Positions 55,123 to 64,000 of a stretch of 64,000 bases of DNA are shown in pieces (position 1 is the stretch's first letter; the number at the start of each line of letters is the position of its first letter). Under the pieces are notes generated by a model. That model searched no databases. It saw nothing but the letters and a program-made list of their open reading frames with translations, and was not told the DNA's origin. A program made the translations under genes and the position numbers. The stretch covers positions 124,001 through 188,000 of the forward strand of contig NZ_JFGS01000004.1 of assembly GCF_000740775.1 (NCBI RefSeq), written 5' to 3'. Source of the stretch: Haematobacter missouriensis. GTDB lineage: Bacteria; Pseudomonadota; Alphaproteobacteria; Rhodobacterales; Rhodobacteraceae.

Positions 55123-56445
55123 TCAGGAACCCGTGGATTCCCCTCGTGGTTCCGTCTTTTGCATCGGCCCGGAGGCTTCCTGTGTCTCGTTTTCGCGCGT
55201 TTCTTCCTCCAGAGGAGGCGCAGCCTCGGAGGCGACCTCCATGGCAGCCTCCATGGCGACAACCCCGGCGGAAGGCGGGACCACGGCCATTGCACCCGTC
55301 GCCACCGGCGCCTCGCGGCGCGTCATGCGCCACCCCGTGTACAAGGTAATCGCCAGCAGCAGCACGCCGATATATAGAAAGAACCCGTTCGGTCCCAGCC
55401 GCGTCATCGCCCACCCGGTTATCAACGGCCCGATGAAGGCTCCGCAGCCGTTCAGGAACAGCAGGCCGCCCGAAGCGGCGGCCATTTCGCTCGAATCCAG
55501 ATAATCGTTGGTATGCGAGATAAAGAGTGAGTAGAGCGGGTTCGCCACGCCGCCAATGACGGTCGCCACGCCGAGCAGCAGGACATAGGGAAGGTTCAGT
55601 GCCGCCGAGATCATCATCACAAGGGCGCCCACGAGCGCAATGACGAGGATGAGCTGCCGCCTGTCCATCCGGTCCGAGAGCTGACCGATGGGATATTGGA
55701 CGACGAGGCCACCGAAATAGATCGCCGCGACGAAGCCCGAGATCTGTGCGACCGTCAGCCCTTCCAGACCTCCCCAGACGGAGGCCATGCCGAACAGCGC
55801 GGAAAAAACGCCCCCCATCGCGAAAGTGCCGAAACACCCGAGCGGCGACATGCGCATGAGCTTCATGATGCTCATGGGCCGCGTCGATTCAAAGGCCGGG
55901 GCTGGCGCGACGGATAACAGGACCGGCGTGAAGGAGAGCGACACCAGCACCGAAGGGATCACAAACAGCAGGAAACCCGCCGGATCCGCGACATTCAGCA
56001 GACCCTGCCCGACGATGATGCCCCCGCTCTGCATGATCATGTAAAGCGACAGCGCCTTGCCGCGGGTTTCGTTGGTCGAGGAGTTGTTGAGCCAGCTTTC
56101 CGCCGTCACATATACACCGGAAAAGCCAAAGCCGATCAGCAGGCGGAACGCCGCCCAGGCCACCCACTCCGGCAGCACCGGGTAGAGGATGAGCAGCGCG
56201 GAGATCAGCGACCCCAGCGCTGCAAACACGCGCACGTGACCGACCCGCTGGATAAGGCGGGGTGCCAGAAGCGAGCCACCGAGAAATCCGAGGAAATACG
56301 TGGACATGATCCACGACATCTGGGGGGTGGTGAAACCCTCGATACCGCCGCGAATACCCAGCAGGGTGCCCTGCATGCCGTTGCCGACAAGCATGAGAAA
56401 CACCCCGAACAAAAGGGGCCAGGAACGGCCGAGAACTTCGAGCAT
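55123..56445 (-). CDS. MFS transporter (YcaD-like)
   Basis: Inner-membrane transporter with about 12 helices, 440 residues from ATG 56445 (upstream in-frame residues lack homology). Family traits: NGMQGTLLGIRGGIEGF at helix 1, SWIMSTYFLGFLGGSLLAPR, VYVTAESWLNNSSTNETRGK, and GQLSDRMDRRQLILV (motif A of the second half). The C-terminal 50 residues are a Glu/Ala-rich tail in the cytoplasm. Substrate unknown. Confidence 0.87.
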   Translation of the reverse strand: MLEVLGRSWPLLFGVFLMLVGNGMQGTLLGIRGGIEGFTTPQMSWIMSTYFLGFLGGSLLAPRLIQRVGHVRVFAALGSLISALLILYPVLPEWVAWAAFRLLIGFGFSGVYVTAESWLNNSSTNETRGKALSLYMIMQSGGIIVGQGLLNVADPAGFLLFVIPSVLVSLSFTPVLLSVAPAPAFESTRPMSIMKLMRMSPLGCFGTFAMGGVFSALFGMASVWGGLEGLTVAQISGFVAAIYFGGLVVQYPIGQLSDRMDRRQLILVIALVGALVMMISAALNLPYVLLLGVATVIGGVANPLYSLFISHTNDYLDSSEMAAASGGLLFLNGCGAFIGPLITGWAMTRLGPNGFFLYIGVLLLAITLYTGWRMTRREAPVATGAMAVVPPSAGVVAMEAAMEVASEAAPPLEEETRENETQEASGPMQKTEPRGESTGS

Positions 56446-56686
56446 GACGCGCCTCCGATCTGCCCTCCCTATCTCACCTGAGGGCCGGAACAAGGGGGAT
56501 TACCTCGCGTCGCCTCAAAGCAGCGCAAACACATCCCGGTGTGCCTGCATCCGAGCGGAGTGCTGAGGGCCGGCCTGCAGGAGAACCGGTACCGTCCCTT
56601 CCCGTCCGGTGACACGGGATGCGAGGGATTCAGCGGCGGCACCGGGGTTTCAGCCCACCGACGCAGCAGGCGCCAGGCCGGGCATT

Positions 56687-57730
56687 CTATTCCGGCAGCA
56701 GAAGCGAGGCATCGCCGTAGCTGAAGAAACGATACCTCTCGGTCACCGCATGGGCATAGACGCGGCGCATCCTGTCCATCCCCATCAGCGCGGAGACAAG
56801 CATCAGAAGCGTCGATTTGGGCAGGTGGAAGTTCGTAATGAGACCGTCTGTCGCATGGAAACGGAAACCCGGATAGATGAAGATATCCGTCTCCCCTTCC
56901 CACGGCACGATTTCACCACTCCGGGCGGCGCTTTCGATGAGGCGGAGCGCCGTGGTTCCGACAGGGATCACCCGCCCTCCCGCCAGGCGCGTGGCCGCGA
57001 TCTCCTCCGCCGCGCGAGCGGTGACCTCACCCCACTCGGCATGCATCCGGTGGGTCGTCACATCCTCCACCTTCACGGGCAGGAAGGTGCCCGCGCCCAC
57101 ATGCAGTGTCACATGCGAGAATGCGACCCCCCGCTCCGCCAGAGCGGCAAGGAGCGGCTCGTCGAAATGCAGCGAGGCGGTCGGGGCCGCCACGGCACCG
57201 GAGCGGCGGGCGAACACCGTCTGGTAGTCTTCCTTGTCCTGTTCATCCGCAGGACGCTTGGCGGCGATATAGGGCGGCAGCGGCATGGAGCCCGCCTCTG
57301 CCAGCGCGGTATCGAAATCTCCGCCCGTCAGGTTGAAGGCAATCACCGCGTCGGCCTCGTTCCGCTCCCGCACTTCCGCCGACAGCCGATCGGAGAAGAT
57401 GAGGATGTCGCCGGGTTTCAGCTTGCGAAGGGGGCGGGCCAACACGCGCCAACCGCCCGAGGCCGTCGCCTCCAGCAGCGTCACCTCCACCCGCGCGCTG
57501 ACCTCCCCCCGCGTACGAAGGCCGGAGAGCCGCGCCGGGATCACCTTGGTGTCATTCAGCACCAACCGGTCGCCGGGGCGGAGAAGCGTTACCAGATCGC
57601 TCACCCGTCGGTCGCTGATGCGGTCACCCTCTGCCACCAGAAGGCGTGCCGCGCTGCGCGGGCGCACGGGCCGCGTCGCGATCAGATCGTCAGGAAGGTT
57701 GAAGTCGAAGTCGGAAAGCCTGAGTGTCAT
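56687..57730 (-). CDS. queA: S-adenosylmethionine:tRNA ribosyltransferase-isomerase QueA
   Basis: Transfers the ribosyl group of AdoMet to preQ1 in tRNA, giving epoxyqueuosine. 347 residues. Motifs: [55 protein letters not shown] and [18 protein letters not shown]. The ATG overlaps the stop of the large upstream AsmA-like gene (ATGA). No tgt follows within the window. Confidence 0.97.
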   Translation of the reverse strand: MTLRLSDFDFNLPDDLIATRPVRPRSAARLLVAEGDRISDRRVSDLVTLLRPGDRLVLNDTKVIPARLSGLRTRGEVSARVEVTLLEATASGGWRVLARPLRKLKPGDILIFSDRLSAEVRERNEADAVIAFNLTGGDFDTALAEAGSMPLPPYIAAKRPADEQDKEDYQTVFARRSGAVAAPTASLHFDEPLLAALAERGVAFSHVTLHVGAGTFLPVKVEDVTTHRMHAEWGEVTARAAEEIAATRLAGGRVIPVGTTALRLIESAARSGEIVPWEGETDIFIYPGFRFHATDGLITNFHLPKSTLLMLVSALMGMDRMRRVYAHAVTERYRFFSYGDASLLLPE

Positions 57731-60700
57731 TGTGCCAGCCGCGGCGGATTGCTGCGGAACAGTTCCCTGAACATGCCGGGAGTGAAGATCGAGAGCGGGT
57801 TCACCCCGATCTTGGGATCATCCGCCGTACCGGAAACCGTGTAGTTGATGCCGATCAGCCCCTCGCCTCGCCGGGTCAGGGCAGCGCCGATGCCGTTCAG
57901 CAGATAGAGGGGGGAAACGACACCCTGCATCTCGATACCCTTGCTCCCCAGAAGATAGACCCCGGCGGCGGAGATGCCGAGCGAGGGACCGGTGGCCGAG
58001 CCGCTCTTCACCTCCACTGCGCCCGGCGTCAAGCGGAAGTCTGAGCGGATGTCGCTGAAAAGGATACCCCCGCCCGCCAATTGCTCCACGAGCCCGACGA
58101 CGCTCACCGCCGACAGAAGCTGCGCCAGCACGGGCGCCTCCCTGAGCCGCATGTCCTCAATGGCGAGGCGTCCGTCATACTCTCCGGCCTGTGCCCGCGG
58201 CGTGAGAGAGAGGGAAAGCACGCCGCCCGCCGCCCGCGGCGTGATCCCCATGGCGGCGATCAGCGCGCCTGCATCCGTGGCGCTGAATCGCAGCGCAGGT
58301 CGCCCGCCTGTGGCTATCGCCTCCCCCGTCAGACCGGCGACACCATTCACCAGACCGCGAAACGTACCGTGAATTCCGCCGCCCGTCTCCAGCGCGCCGC
58401 TGGCATTGGTCAGGAACAGCCCCTTACCCACGTCCACCCGGTCGAGCGTGAAGTCAATCGGCACGCTGCTCCCCCGCGAGGGCGCAGCGCTCCGCGCCGG
58501 CCGGGCGCCACCGTTGTCGGGCAGAGCGGCGAGGTTCACATGCCCGCCGGGCAGCGATACTGCCGGCGGTCGGCCTCGGCCCTGTCCGCTCAGCACCACC
58601 GGCGCATCGAGCCAGTCGCCCGCGCGGACGCGGGAAAAACGGGCGGTCCCCAACGTGTCATCGGCTTTCAGCGTGACGCTACCACCCTCCAGCACCAGCC
58701 CCGGAGCGCTGAGGGAGAGGCTTCGGACTTCCGCAGGTTTCCCGGCGGTGAGGGCAAGGGAGAGCCTGCCCTTCTGCGCGGGAGCAAGCTGCCAACCGAT
58801 CTCCGGCAGACGCAGCCCAAGGCCCGCCAGATCGCTCTCCAACCGGATCGCGGGTGCGGCTCCCTTGGCCAGATCGACCTGCACATCCGCCCGTCCCCGC
58901 CCTGAAACCAACGTTTCAGGAAGCCCCGGTGCAAAGGCCGCCAGCGCCGCGGGCGAAAGCTCCACCCAGCCAGTCACACGGGACAGGTCGCCGTTCGCCT
59001 TGTCCAGCGGCTGTTCCCACGCCCCCTGAAAAGGCACTCCGGAAAGCCGCCCGGCACCGGATATCCGCAGCATGTCGCGATCCGCCGTCAGGTCGAGCTG
59101 CGCAGCCTCCAACGCCCTGCCCGGCACGATCCGGTCAGAGCGCACCTCGCTCAACGCGCCTGCGACGTGATATTCGACCTGCGGCAACTTCAGGTCCTTG
59201 AGGAGAGGGAGCGCGATCCTGGCCCGCACATCGGCCCGCCCCTCCGCCAGATCGACAGGTTTTTCGGCCTTGCTGAGAAAGCGAAAGGGCGGCTCATCGA
59301 GCACGGAGAGCGCGGCGGTAATGCTTCCCCGGGCTTGAAGGTCGATCTCTGCGCGCGCAGGCTTCTCCTCTATGTTCGGCACGACGAAGGTGGAGCCAGC
59401 GACATCCAGTGCCCCGCCTTTCGGCGCCTCTACCTGTCCCGCGTTGACCCGCATCGCATAGCGTCCGCGGTCGATGGCGGCATAGCCGGAGCCGTGGCGG
59501 ATCGGCGGAAGCGTCGGCATGAACCGCACTTCGCCGTCGCGGAACTCATAGGTCAACCCGAACCGCGGCTCCTCATCCGGGCGGAGGCGCACCGCGGCCT
59601 TCACGTCGGACAGCTTCGCGGTGAAGACATTCTCGCTCAGCCACTCCCGCGTCTTGCCGGCCACCGAAACAGGCCACAGAGCGATGAGCCGCTCCCGGTC
59701 GACCTCGTTCACCATCGTGTCGAGCGCCACCTCCCAGCCATCGGGCCGCGCCGCTATCCGCCCGAAGGCGCGAAGCCGCTGGGCATCCTCGCTCAGTGTC
59801 ACCTGTCCGATGGCGAGCGTCAGAGGATCCAGCCGAAGCTGCAGATCGGCCTGCCCGTCACTGAACCCGACGGGCGCCTCGAACACGCCATCCGGATCGA
59901 CGCGCATGTCTGATACTGCGATCTGGGCATCCACAACTGCGGGGAAGCCGCCCTCCATCTCCCGCAGGAAAGCCTGCCCTGTGGCAGAGAAACGGAGGGT
60001 GCGGCTTTGAACGTTGATCTGCTCGAAGCTCACTCGCTCCGCCGCGGCGTCGTAGGCAAGCGCCAGCACGGCGGAACGGAAGCGCACGGGGGGCGTCCCC
60101 GGTTCCGGTTGCACGGCGCCCGGCCCGATGGAAAGCTTCCCCCGGACGGGAAGTAGTGCTCCCGTGCCGTCGATCCGCGCCGAAACCTCTCCTGAAAGCG
60201 GTGCGTCTAGCACGGAGAGCCAGGCGAGCGCCGGGGCCTGCAAGGCCACGTCGCGCGCCGGGACGTCAGTCAGCCTTGCACTGAAGCTCGCCTCGGGCGT
60301 GCCGCGTCTTGTCTCGAACAGCAGATTGGCCGCGGCAGGCCGCTCCCCCGCCGCACCAAGGTCGAAATCCAGCGCCACGCGGACGCCCGCCCCATCCCGA
60401 CGGACGCTAAGGCTGCCGTCGCTCACCTCCCAGACCTGACCGACGCGCTGATCCTCCAGCCGTATGCCAAGCTCCCGAGCGGAGGCCCGAATGACACCTG
60501 ACAGCAACGGCTCCTCAAAGAAATCGTCGATCACGGCCATGATTTCCGCCATCGAACCCACCGCCCCCAAAGCAGCGCCTGTCTGCCCCACGTCGAGGTC
60601 CAGCCTTCCGTCCGGTAGCCGGCGGAGATACATCATCGCCCGCCCCATCTCCACCACATCGGGGCGGAGCCGCAGCGCCAGCAGATCGTCCCGCCGCAAA

Positions 60701-61032
60701 CGGAACCGCAGGTCGGCCAGCGTTCCGATCCGCTGGTTCGACTGATCGAAGAGCGTGATGTCGGACAGGCGGAACCGGGGCCGCCAGCCGTGATCGAGCA
60801 CAAGATCGACCGCTCCGAGCGCAAGCCGCCCGTGCCCCTCCAAGGCGTCGTTGACCGCCGCCTCCACCCGGTCGGCCACCCAGCGGGGCGCGTGAAGCGG
60901 CCTGTCGCGAAGCGCGAGTCCGCCCCCCGCCGCGAGCACCGCCACACCCCCTGCAAGGCCGATCGGCACTGCCCACCGCCGCCATGCGGGGCGCCGCAGG
61001 CCACCTGTTGGCGGGCCGGTCAACTCACTCAT
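57727..61032 (-). CDS. AsmA-like / DUF3971 inner-membrane protein
   Basis: 1101-residue protein of the YhdP/AsmA-like group, anchored by one N-terminal helix ([19 protein letters not shown]) with a very long periplasmic beta-rich domain. The central region has the DUF3971-type repeats (e.g. [38 protein letters not shown]); the C-terminal AsmA_2 part has [20 protein letters not shown]. Such proteins are thought to move phospholipids to the outer membrane. Coupled with queA by a 4-nt overlap. Confidence 0.88.
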   Translation of the reverse strand: MSELTGPPTGGLRRPAWRRWAVPIGLAGGVAVLAAGGGLALRDRPLHAPRWVADRVEAAVNDALEGHGRLALGAVDLVLDHGWRPRFRLSDITLFDQSNQRIGTLADLRFRLRRDDLLALRLRPDVVEMGRAMMYLRRLPDGRLDLDVGQTGAALGAVGSMAEIMAVIDDFFEEPLLSGVIRASARELGIRLEDQRVGQVWEVSDGSLSVRRDGAGVRVALDFDLGAAGERPAAANLLFETRRGTPEASFSARLTDVPARDVALQAPALAWLSVLDAPLSGEVSARIDGTGALLPVRGKLSIGPGAVQPEPGTPPVRFRSAVLALAYDAAAERVSFEQINVQSRTLRFSATGQAFLREMEGGFPAVVDAQIAVSDMRVDPDGVFEAPVGFSDGQADLQLRLDPLTLAIGQVTLSEDAQRLRAFGRIAARPDGWEVALDTMVNEVDRERLIALWPVSVAGKTREWLSENVFTAKLSDVKAAVRLRPDEEPRFGLTYEFRDGEVRFMPTLPPIRHGSGYAAIDRGRYAMRVNAGQVEAPKGGALDVAGSTFVVPNIEEKPARAEIDLQARGSITAALSVLDEPPFRFLSKAEKPVDLAEGRADVRARIALPLLKDLKLPQVEYHVAGALSEVRSDRIVPGRALEAAQLDLTADRDMLRISGAGRLSGVPFQGAWEQPLDKANGDLSRVTGWVELSPAALAAFAPGLPETLVSGRGRADVQVDLAKGAAPAIRLESDLAGLGLRLPEIGWQLAPAQKGRLSLALTAGKPAEVRSLSLSAPGLVLEGGSVTLKADDTLGTARFSRVRAGDWLDAPVVLSGQGRGRPPAVSLPGGHVNLAALPDNGGARPARSAAPSRGSSVPIDFTLDRVDVGKGLFLTNASGALETGGGIHGTFRGLVNGVAGLTGEAIATGGRPALRFSATDAGALIAAMGITPRAAGGVLSLSLTPRAQAGEYDGRLAIEDMRLREAPVLAQLLSAVSVVGLVEQLAGGGILFSDIRSDFRLTPGAVEVKSGSATGPSLGISAAGVYLLGSKGIEMQGVVSPLYLLNGIGAALTRRGEGLIGINYTVSGTADDPKIGVNPLSIFTPGMFRELFRSNPPRLAQ

Positions 61033-61144
61033 CTCGTCAATTTGCTCATCTCTCCGCAGCCGATCCTGCGGGAAGGATAGCTTTCACGAGCCGCTTGGGA
61101 AACGGAAGGTGCCGGATTCTGGCACAGCGACTTTCTGCCGGCGG

Positions 61145-62062
61145 TCATCCAAAGACCGACCAGCCCATCGCGCGCGCCAGACGCTCCACTGCGAGTGTGC
61201 CGATCAGGGTGTTTCCCTGTTCATCCAAGCCCGGAGACCAGACCGCGATCGACGCCTGCCCGGGTGCGATCACGAGCAGGCCACCGCCCACCCCGCTCTT
61301 GCCCGGCAGGCCGACGCGGTAGGCGAAGTCACCCGATCCGTCATACTGACCGCAGGTCATCATCAGCGCGTTGATCCGGCGGACGCGGCCAGCCGAAACC
61401 AGCCGCGGCCCCTGCCCGGCGCTCATCAGAAACCGCCCGGCGCGGGCAAGCTGCCGGCAGGTCATCGCGATGGCGCATTGGTGGAAATAGGTGCCACAGA
61501 CCAGCTCCGGCGGGTGAAGCAGGTTGTCATGCGAGGCAATGTAGTGGGCGAGAGCGTAGTTGCCGTGTCCGGTCTTCTGCTCCGACCTGGCCACATCGGC
61601 GTCGATATGAATGTCTTCATCCTCCGCCGCGGCACGCATGAAACGCAGGATGGACCCCAGCGCTTCACGCGGCGTCGCGCCCGCCAACACCGCATCGGTC
61701 GTCACCAGCGCACCCGCATTGATGAACGGGTTGCGCGGTTTTCCCTTTTCCAACTCCAATTGCAGTATGGAATCGAAGGCCTGCCCGGAAGGTTCACGCC
61801 CGACCCGCTGCCAGAGCTGATCCCCGAGCTTGCCGAGCGCCAGCGCCAGCGTGAAGACCTTTGACACGGACTGTATGGAGAAGCTGGTGTCGGCGTCGCC
61901 GGTCTGCACCTCCCGCCCGTCTGCCGTCACCACCGCCATGCCGAAGCGCTTCGGGTCGATGCGGCCGAGCTCCGGGATATAATCGGCAACACGACCGCGC
62001 TCCTGCACCTGCGCCATCTCGACGCCGATCCGGTGAAGCGTATCCGCAAGCCGCTGCGGCAT
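61145..62062 (-). CDS. glsA: Glutaminase
   Basis: Hydrolyses glutamine to glutamate and ammonia; serine-dependent beta-lactamase-like fold. 305 residues from ATG 62062. Catalytic S-x-x-K in [26 protein letters not shown], and [18 protein letters not shown] near the C-terminus. Directly after hisH with a 2-nt gap, in the place where hisA and hisF usually follow; co-transcription with the histidine genes is likely. Confidence 0.95.
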   Translation of the reverse strand: MPQRLADTLHRIGVEMAQVQERGRVADYIPELGRIDPKRFGMAVVTADGREVQTGDADTSFSIQSVSKVFTLALALGKLGDQLWQRVGREPSGQAFDSILQLELEKGKPRNPFINAGALVTTDAVLAGATPREALGSILRFMRAAAEDEDIHIDADVARSEQKTGHGNYALAHYIASHDNLLHPPELVCGTYFHQCAIAMTCRQLARAGRFLMSAGQGPRLVSAGRVRRINALMMTCGQYDGSGDFAYRVGLPGKSGVGGGLLVIAPGQASIAVWSPGLDEQGNTLIGTLAVERLARAMGWSVFG

Positions 62063-62064
62063 TC

Positions 62065-62703
62065 TCAGGGTGTCCAGTCGAGGAAGTTGTGGATGAGCCT
62101 CAGCCCCGTCTCCTGGCTTTTCTCCGGATGGAACTGGGTGCCGATCACATTGCCGCGCCCCACGATCGCCGTGACCGGCCCGCCGTAATCCGCCGAGGCC
62201 AGCCGATCCGCCGCGTCGGCGACATGAAGCTGATAGGAGTGGACGAAATAGACATGCTCGCCGCTCGCGATCCCGTCCAGCACCGGATGGGACTGCTCCA
62301 GCCGAAGCTCGTTCCAGCCCATGTGCGGCACCTTCAGCGCGGGATCGGCGGGGGCGATCCTGCGCACCTCGCCGGGGATCCAATCGAAACCGGGAGTGGT
62401 TCCGTATTCCAGCCCGCGGGACGCCAGCATCTGCATTCCCACGCAGATGCCGAGGAACGGCCGCCCCCCGCCGAGAACGGCCTCCGAGATCGCGTCGAAA
62501 AGGCCGTCATGCGATTCCAGCGCCTCCCTGCAAGCGGGAAACGCCCCGTCGCCCGGCAGAACGATCCGGTCCGCCCGGGCGACCACATCCGGGTCAGACG
62601 TCACGGTGACGGTGGCCCGCCCGACCTCCGCCGCCATGCGTTGAAACGCCTTCTCTGCCGAATGGAGGTTGCCGGAATCGTAATCGACCAGCGCCACCAG
62701 CAT
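62065..62703 (-). CDS. hisH: Imidazole glycerol phosphate synthase, glutaminase subunit HisH
   Basis: Supplies ammonia from glutamine to HisF in histidine synthesis. 212 residues. Catalytic Cys in [15 protein letters not shown], His-Glu in [15 protein letters not shown], and start motif [16 protein letters not shown]. The ATG shares one base with the hisB stop. hisF is not in the window. Confidence 0.97.
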   Translation of the reverse strand: MLVALVDYDSGNLHSAEKAFQRMAAEVGRATVTVTSDPDVVARADRIVLPGDGAFPACREALESHDGLFDAISEAVLGGGRPFLGICVGMQMLASRGLEYGTTPGFDWIPGEVRRIAPADPALKVPHMGWNELRLEQSHPVLDGIASGEHVYFVHSYQLHVADAADRLASADYGGPVTAIVGRGNVIGTQFHPEKSQETGLRLIHNFLDWTP

Positions 62704-63290
62704 CAGAGCGCCCCCTTGGTGGAGGGGATGGCGTCCGCCTTCCGCGGGTCGATCTCCACCGCCTCGCGGAGCGCGCGCGCAACGGCCTTGAATGCCGCCT
62801 CGGCGATATGGTGACTGTTGATCCCGTGCAGCCTGTCCACGTGCAGCGTGATCCCGCCGTGGGTGGAGAGCGCCTGAAAAAACTCCCGCACCAGTTCCGT
62901 ATCGAATGTGCCGATCTTCTGCGTCGGCAGATCAACGTTCCACACAAGATACGGCCGCCCCGAAAGGTCCAGCGCCGCCCGCACCTGCGCGTCGTCCATC
63001 GGCAGGTGACAGGAGCCGTAGCGGCGGATGCCCCGCTTGTCGCCGAGCGCCTGCGCCAGCGCCTGTCCGATGGCGATACCGGTATCCTCCACCGTATGAT
63101 GGTCGTCGATATGCAGATCGCCCTTCGCCCGCACGGACATGTCGATCAACGCATGGCGCGCGAGCTGGTCCAGCATGTGATCGAAGAACCCGACGCCGGT
63201 CTGGTTGTCGTAGCTACCGCTGCCGTCGAGATCGACGCTGACGGTGATGTCGGTTTCCGCCGTCCGGCGCGTAATGGTGGCCTTGCGCAT
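62703..63290 (-). CDS. hisB: Imidazoleglycerol-phosphate dehydratase HisB
   Basis: Manganese enzyme of histidine synthesis. 195 residues, the monofunctional form. Metal-binding motifs [30 protein letters not shown], and the matching second half [26 protein letters not shown]. First gene of hisB-hisH-glsA on this strand. Confidence 0.97.
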   Translation of the reverse strand: MRKATITRRTAETDITVSVDLDGSGSYDNQTGVGFFDHMLDQLARHALIDMSVRAKGDLHIDDHHTVEDTGIAIGQALAQALGDKRGIRRYGSCHLPMDDAQVRAALDLSGRPYLVWNVDLPTQKIGTFDTELVREFFQALSTHGGITLHVDRLHGINSHHIAEAAFKAVARALREAVEIDPRKADAIPSTKGAL

Positions 63291-63362
63291 CGCTTCGCTC
63301 CTCGTTCACGGGCCGTTATAGGCGGAGGGCCGGAATTGTCCACGCCGCTCCCGCGGGGTCCG

Positions 63363-64000
63363 TCAGCTCCAGTTGCGCGCATCGCGACGCAGGAAGGTCA
63401 CGAATTGCTGCACTTTCGCCGTGCGGTGCGTATCCACGTGGGTAACGATGTAAGCCTTGGAGTTCCAGCGCGGCTCATCCAGCCCCGGAAATATCTCCAC
63501 CAGCTGCTCCCGCGTCTCGTGGGCGCCGGCACGCATGAAGCCGATGCCGATTCCCGCCAGAACAGCCGCCTTGAGCGCGGGCCCGACCGGAGAGACGAAG
63601 CAGAACTTGTCCTCCGGCACGTAATCGGCCAGCCAACGGTTGTAGGGCGCGCGCAACGCCTCACCCGACGCGCCGACGATGCGGAAGGACGCCAGATCCT
63701 CCGGCGTCTCCGGGCAGCCGTTCATGTCGATGAATTCCCGCGTGGCGTAGAGCGCGAAGCGATAATCCATCAGGGGCGAAACCACGTTGTCCGGTTCCTC
63801 CGGCGGGGATCCCGCGCGCAACGCCACATGCGCCTCCCCGTATTCCAGCCGGACCTTCCGCAACTCCGAGGCGTAGTGAACCCGTATCGCCGGATGAAGC
63901 GCCTGAAACCGGCCGATGGCAGGCACCACGAGATCGGCCAGCCCCGGGACGCTGGAGATCAGAAGATCGCCCGAGACCTCCTCCCCCCTGCCGCGGATAC
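63363..64000 (-). CDS. LysR-family regulator (N-terminal part outside window)
   Basis: Only the effector-binding domain is visible, open to the window edge: GDLLISSVPGLADLVVPAIG, then FQALHPAIRVHYASELRKVR, NVVSPLMDYRFALYATREFI and AVLAGIGIGFMRAGAHETRE, ending YIVTHVDTHRTAKVQQFVTF. This is the LysR substrate-binding fold (AmpR/GcvA-like branch). The helix-turn-helix would lie beyond base 64000. Target genes unknown; hisB is 72 nt downstream on the same strand. Confidence 0.85.
   Translation of the reverse strand, partial: IRGRGEEVSGDLLISSVPGLADLVVPAIGRFQALHPAIRVHYASELRKVRLEYGEAHVALRAGSPPEEPDNVVSPLMDYRFALYATREFIDMNGCPETPEDLASFRIVGASGEALRAPYNRWLADYVPEDKFCFVSPVGPALKAAVLAGIGIGFMRAGAHETREQLVEIFPGLDEPRWNSKAYIVTHVDTHRTAKVQQFVTFLRRDARNWS

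Overview
The window is a GC-rich chromosomal segment of an alphaproteobacterium, most likely a member of the Rhodobacterales (Rhodobacteraceae). The support is the overall gene repertoire: a GcvT-type dimethylglycine/sarcosine dehydrogenase, an mmsA gene divergent from a LysR gene, two proteins with VPLPA-CTERM tails, and a short alphaproteobacterial RNase E/G. I cannot name a species from sequence alone.

Layout. 1-1326: the end of a haem ABC importer (hmuUV). 1327-5500: a disturbed region holding an amidase and cbiZ. It is bracketed by two copies of a MITE-like repeat and contains an IS3-type transposase relic and a possible pentapeptide-repeat relic. 5517-7216: purine nucleoside phosphorylase and an aldo/keto reductase. 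7217-8600: no intact gene, but an IS481-type transposase relic. 8601-17855: a compact formate/selenium module (fdnG with an in-frame UGA, fdxH, a 24-codon micro-ORF, the cytochrome b subunit, fdhE, selA, selB, and selC inside the 3' end of the selB frame). 17955-26284: typA, a TetA-like MFS pump, the GcvT-type dehydrogenase, and infA-maf-RNase E/G-yacG.

26361-39477: tRNA-Phe followed by a ~13 kb integrated element. The element is delimited by a 16-bp direct repeat of the tRNA 3' end and carries a tyrosine integrase next to the right end. Its core is an 11-gene leftward series, mostly joined by 4-nt stop/start overlaps: AlpA, winged-helix, PC4-like, a 93-aa protein, a 23-aa membrane peptide, a toprim primase, a DUF3987 protein and four small DNA- or Zn-binding proteins. 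A second arm has a divergent XRE switch. That switch is translationally coupled to a secreted protein ending in a TolA C-terminal-type domain. No capsid, tail, terminase or conjugation genes are visible, so the layout resembles a phage satellite or other minimal integrative element.

39478-64000: a core chromosome region. It holds coaD, a CBS-pair protein, a valine/isobutyrate catabolic set (LysR, mmsA, acyl-CoA dehydrogenase, 3-hydroxyisobutyryl-CoA hydrolase, mmsB), two exported hypothetical proteins, a BKACE-like protein, uvrA, lpdA, DUF924, an MFS transporter, queA, a large AsmA-like protein, glutaminase, hisH and hisB. A LysR gene is cut by the window end.

How the genes work together. 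FdnG, FdxH and the b-type subunit form a periplasm-facing, quinone-reducing formate dehydrogenase. FdhE assists its assembly, while SelA, SelB and tRNA-Sec allow its UGA codon to be read as selenocysteine (selD must lie elsewhere). In the element, integrase and AlpA would control integration/excision, the primase/DUF3987 pair replication, and the XRE repressor the switch between the arms.
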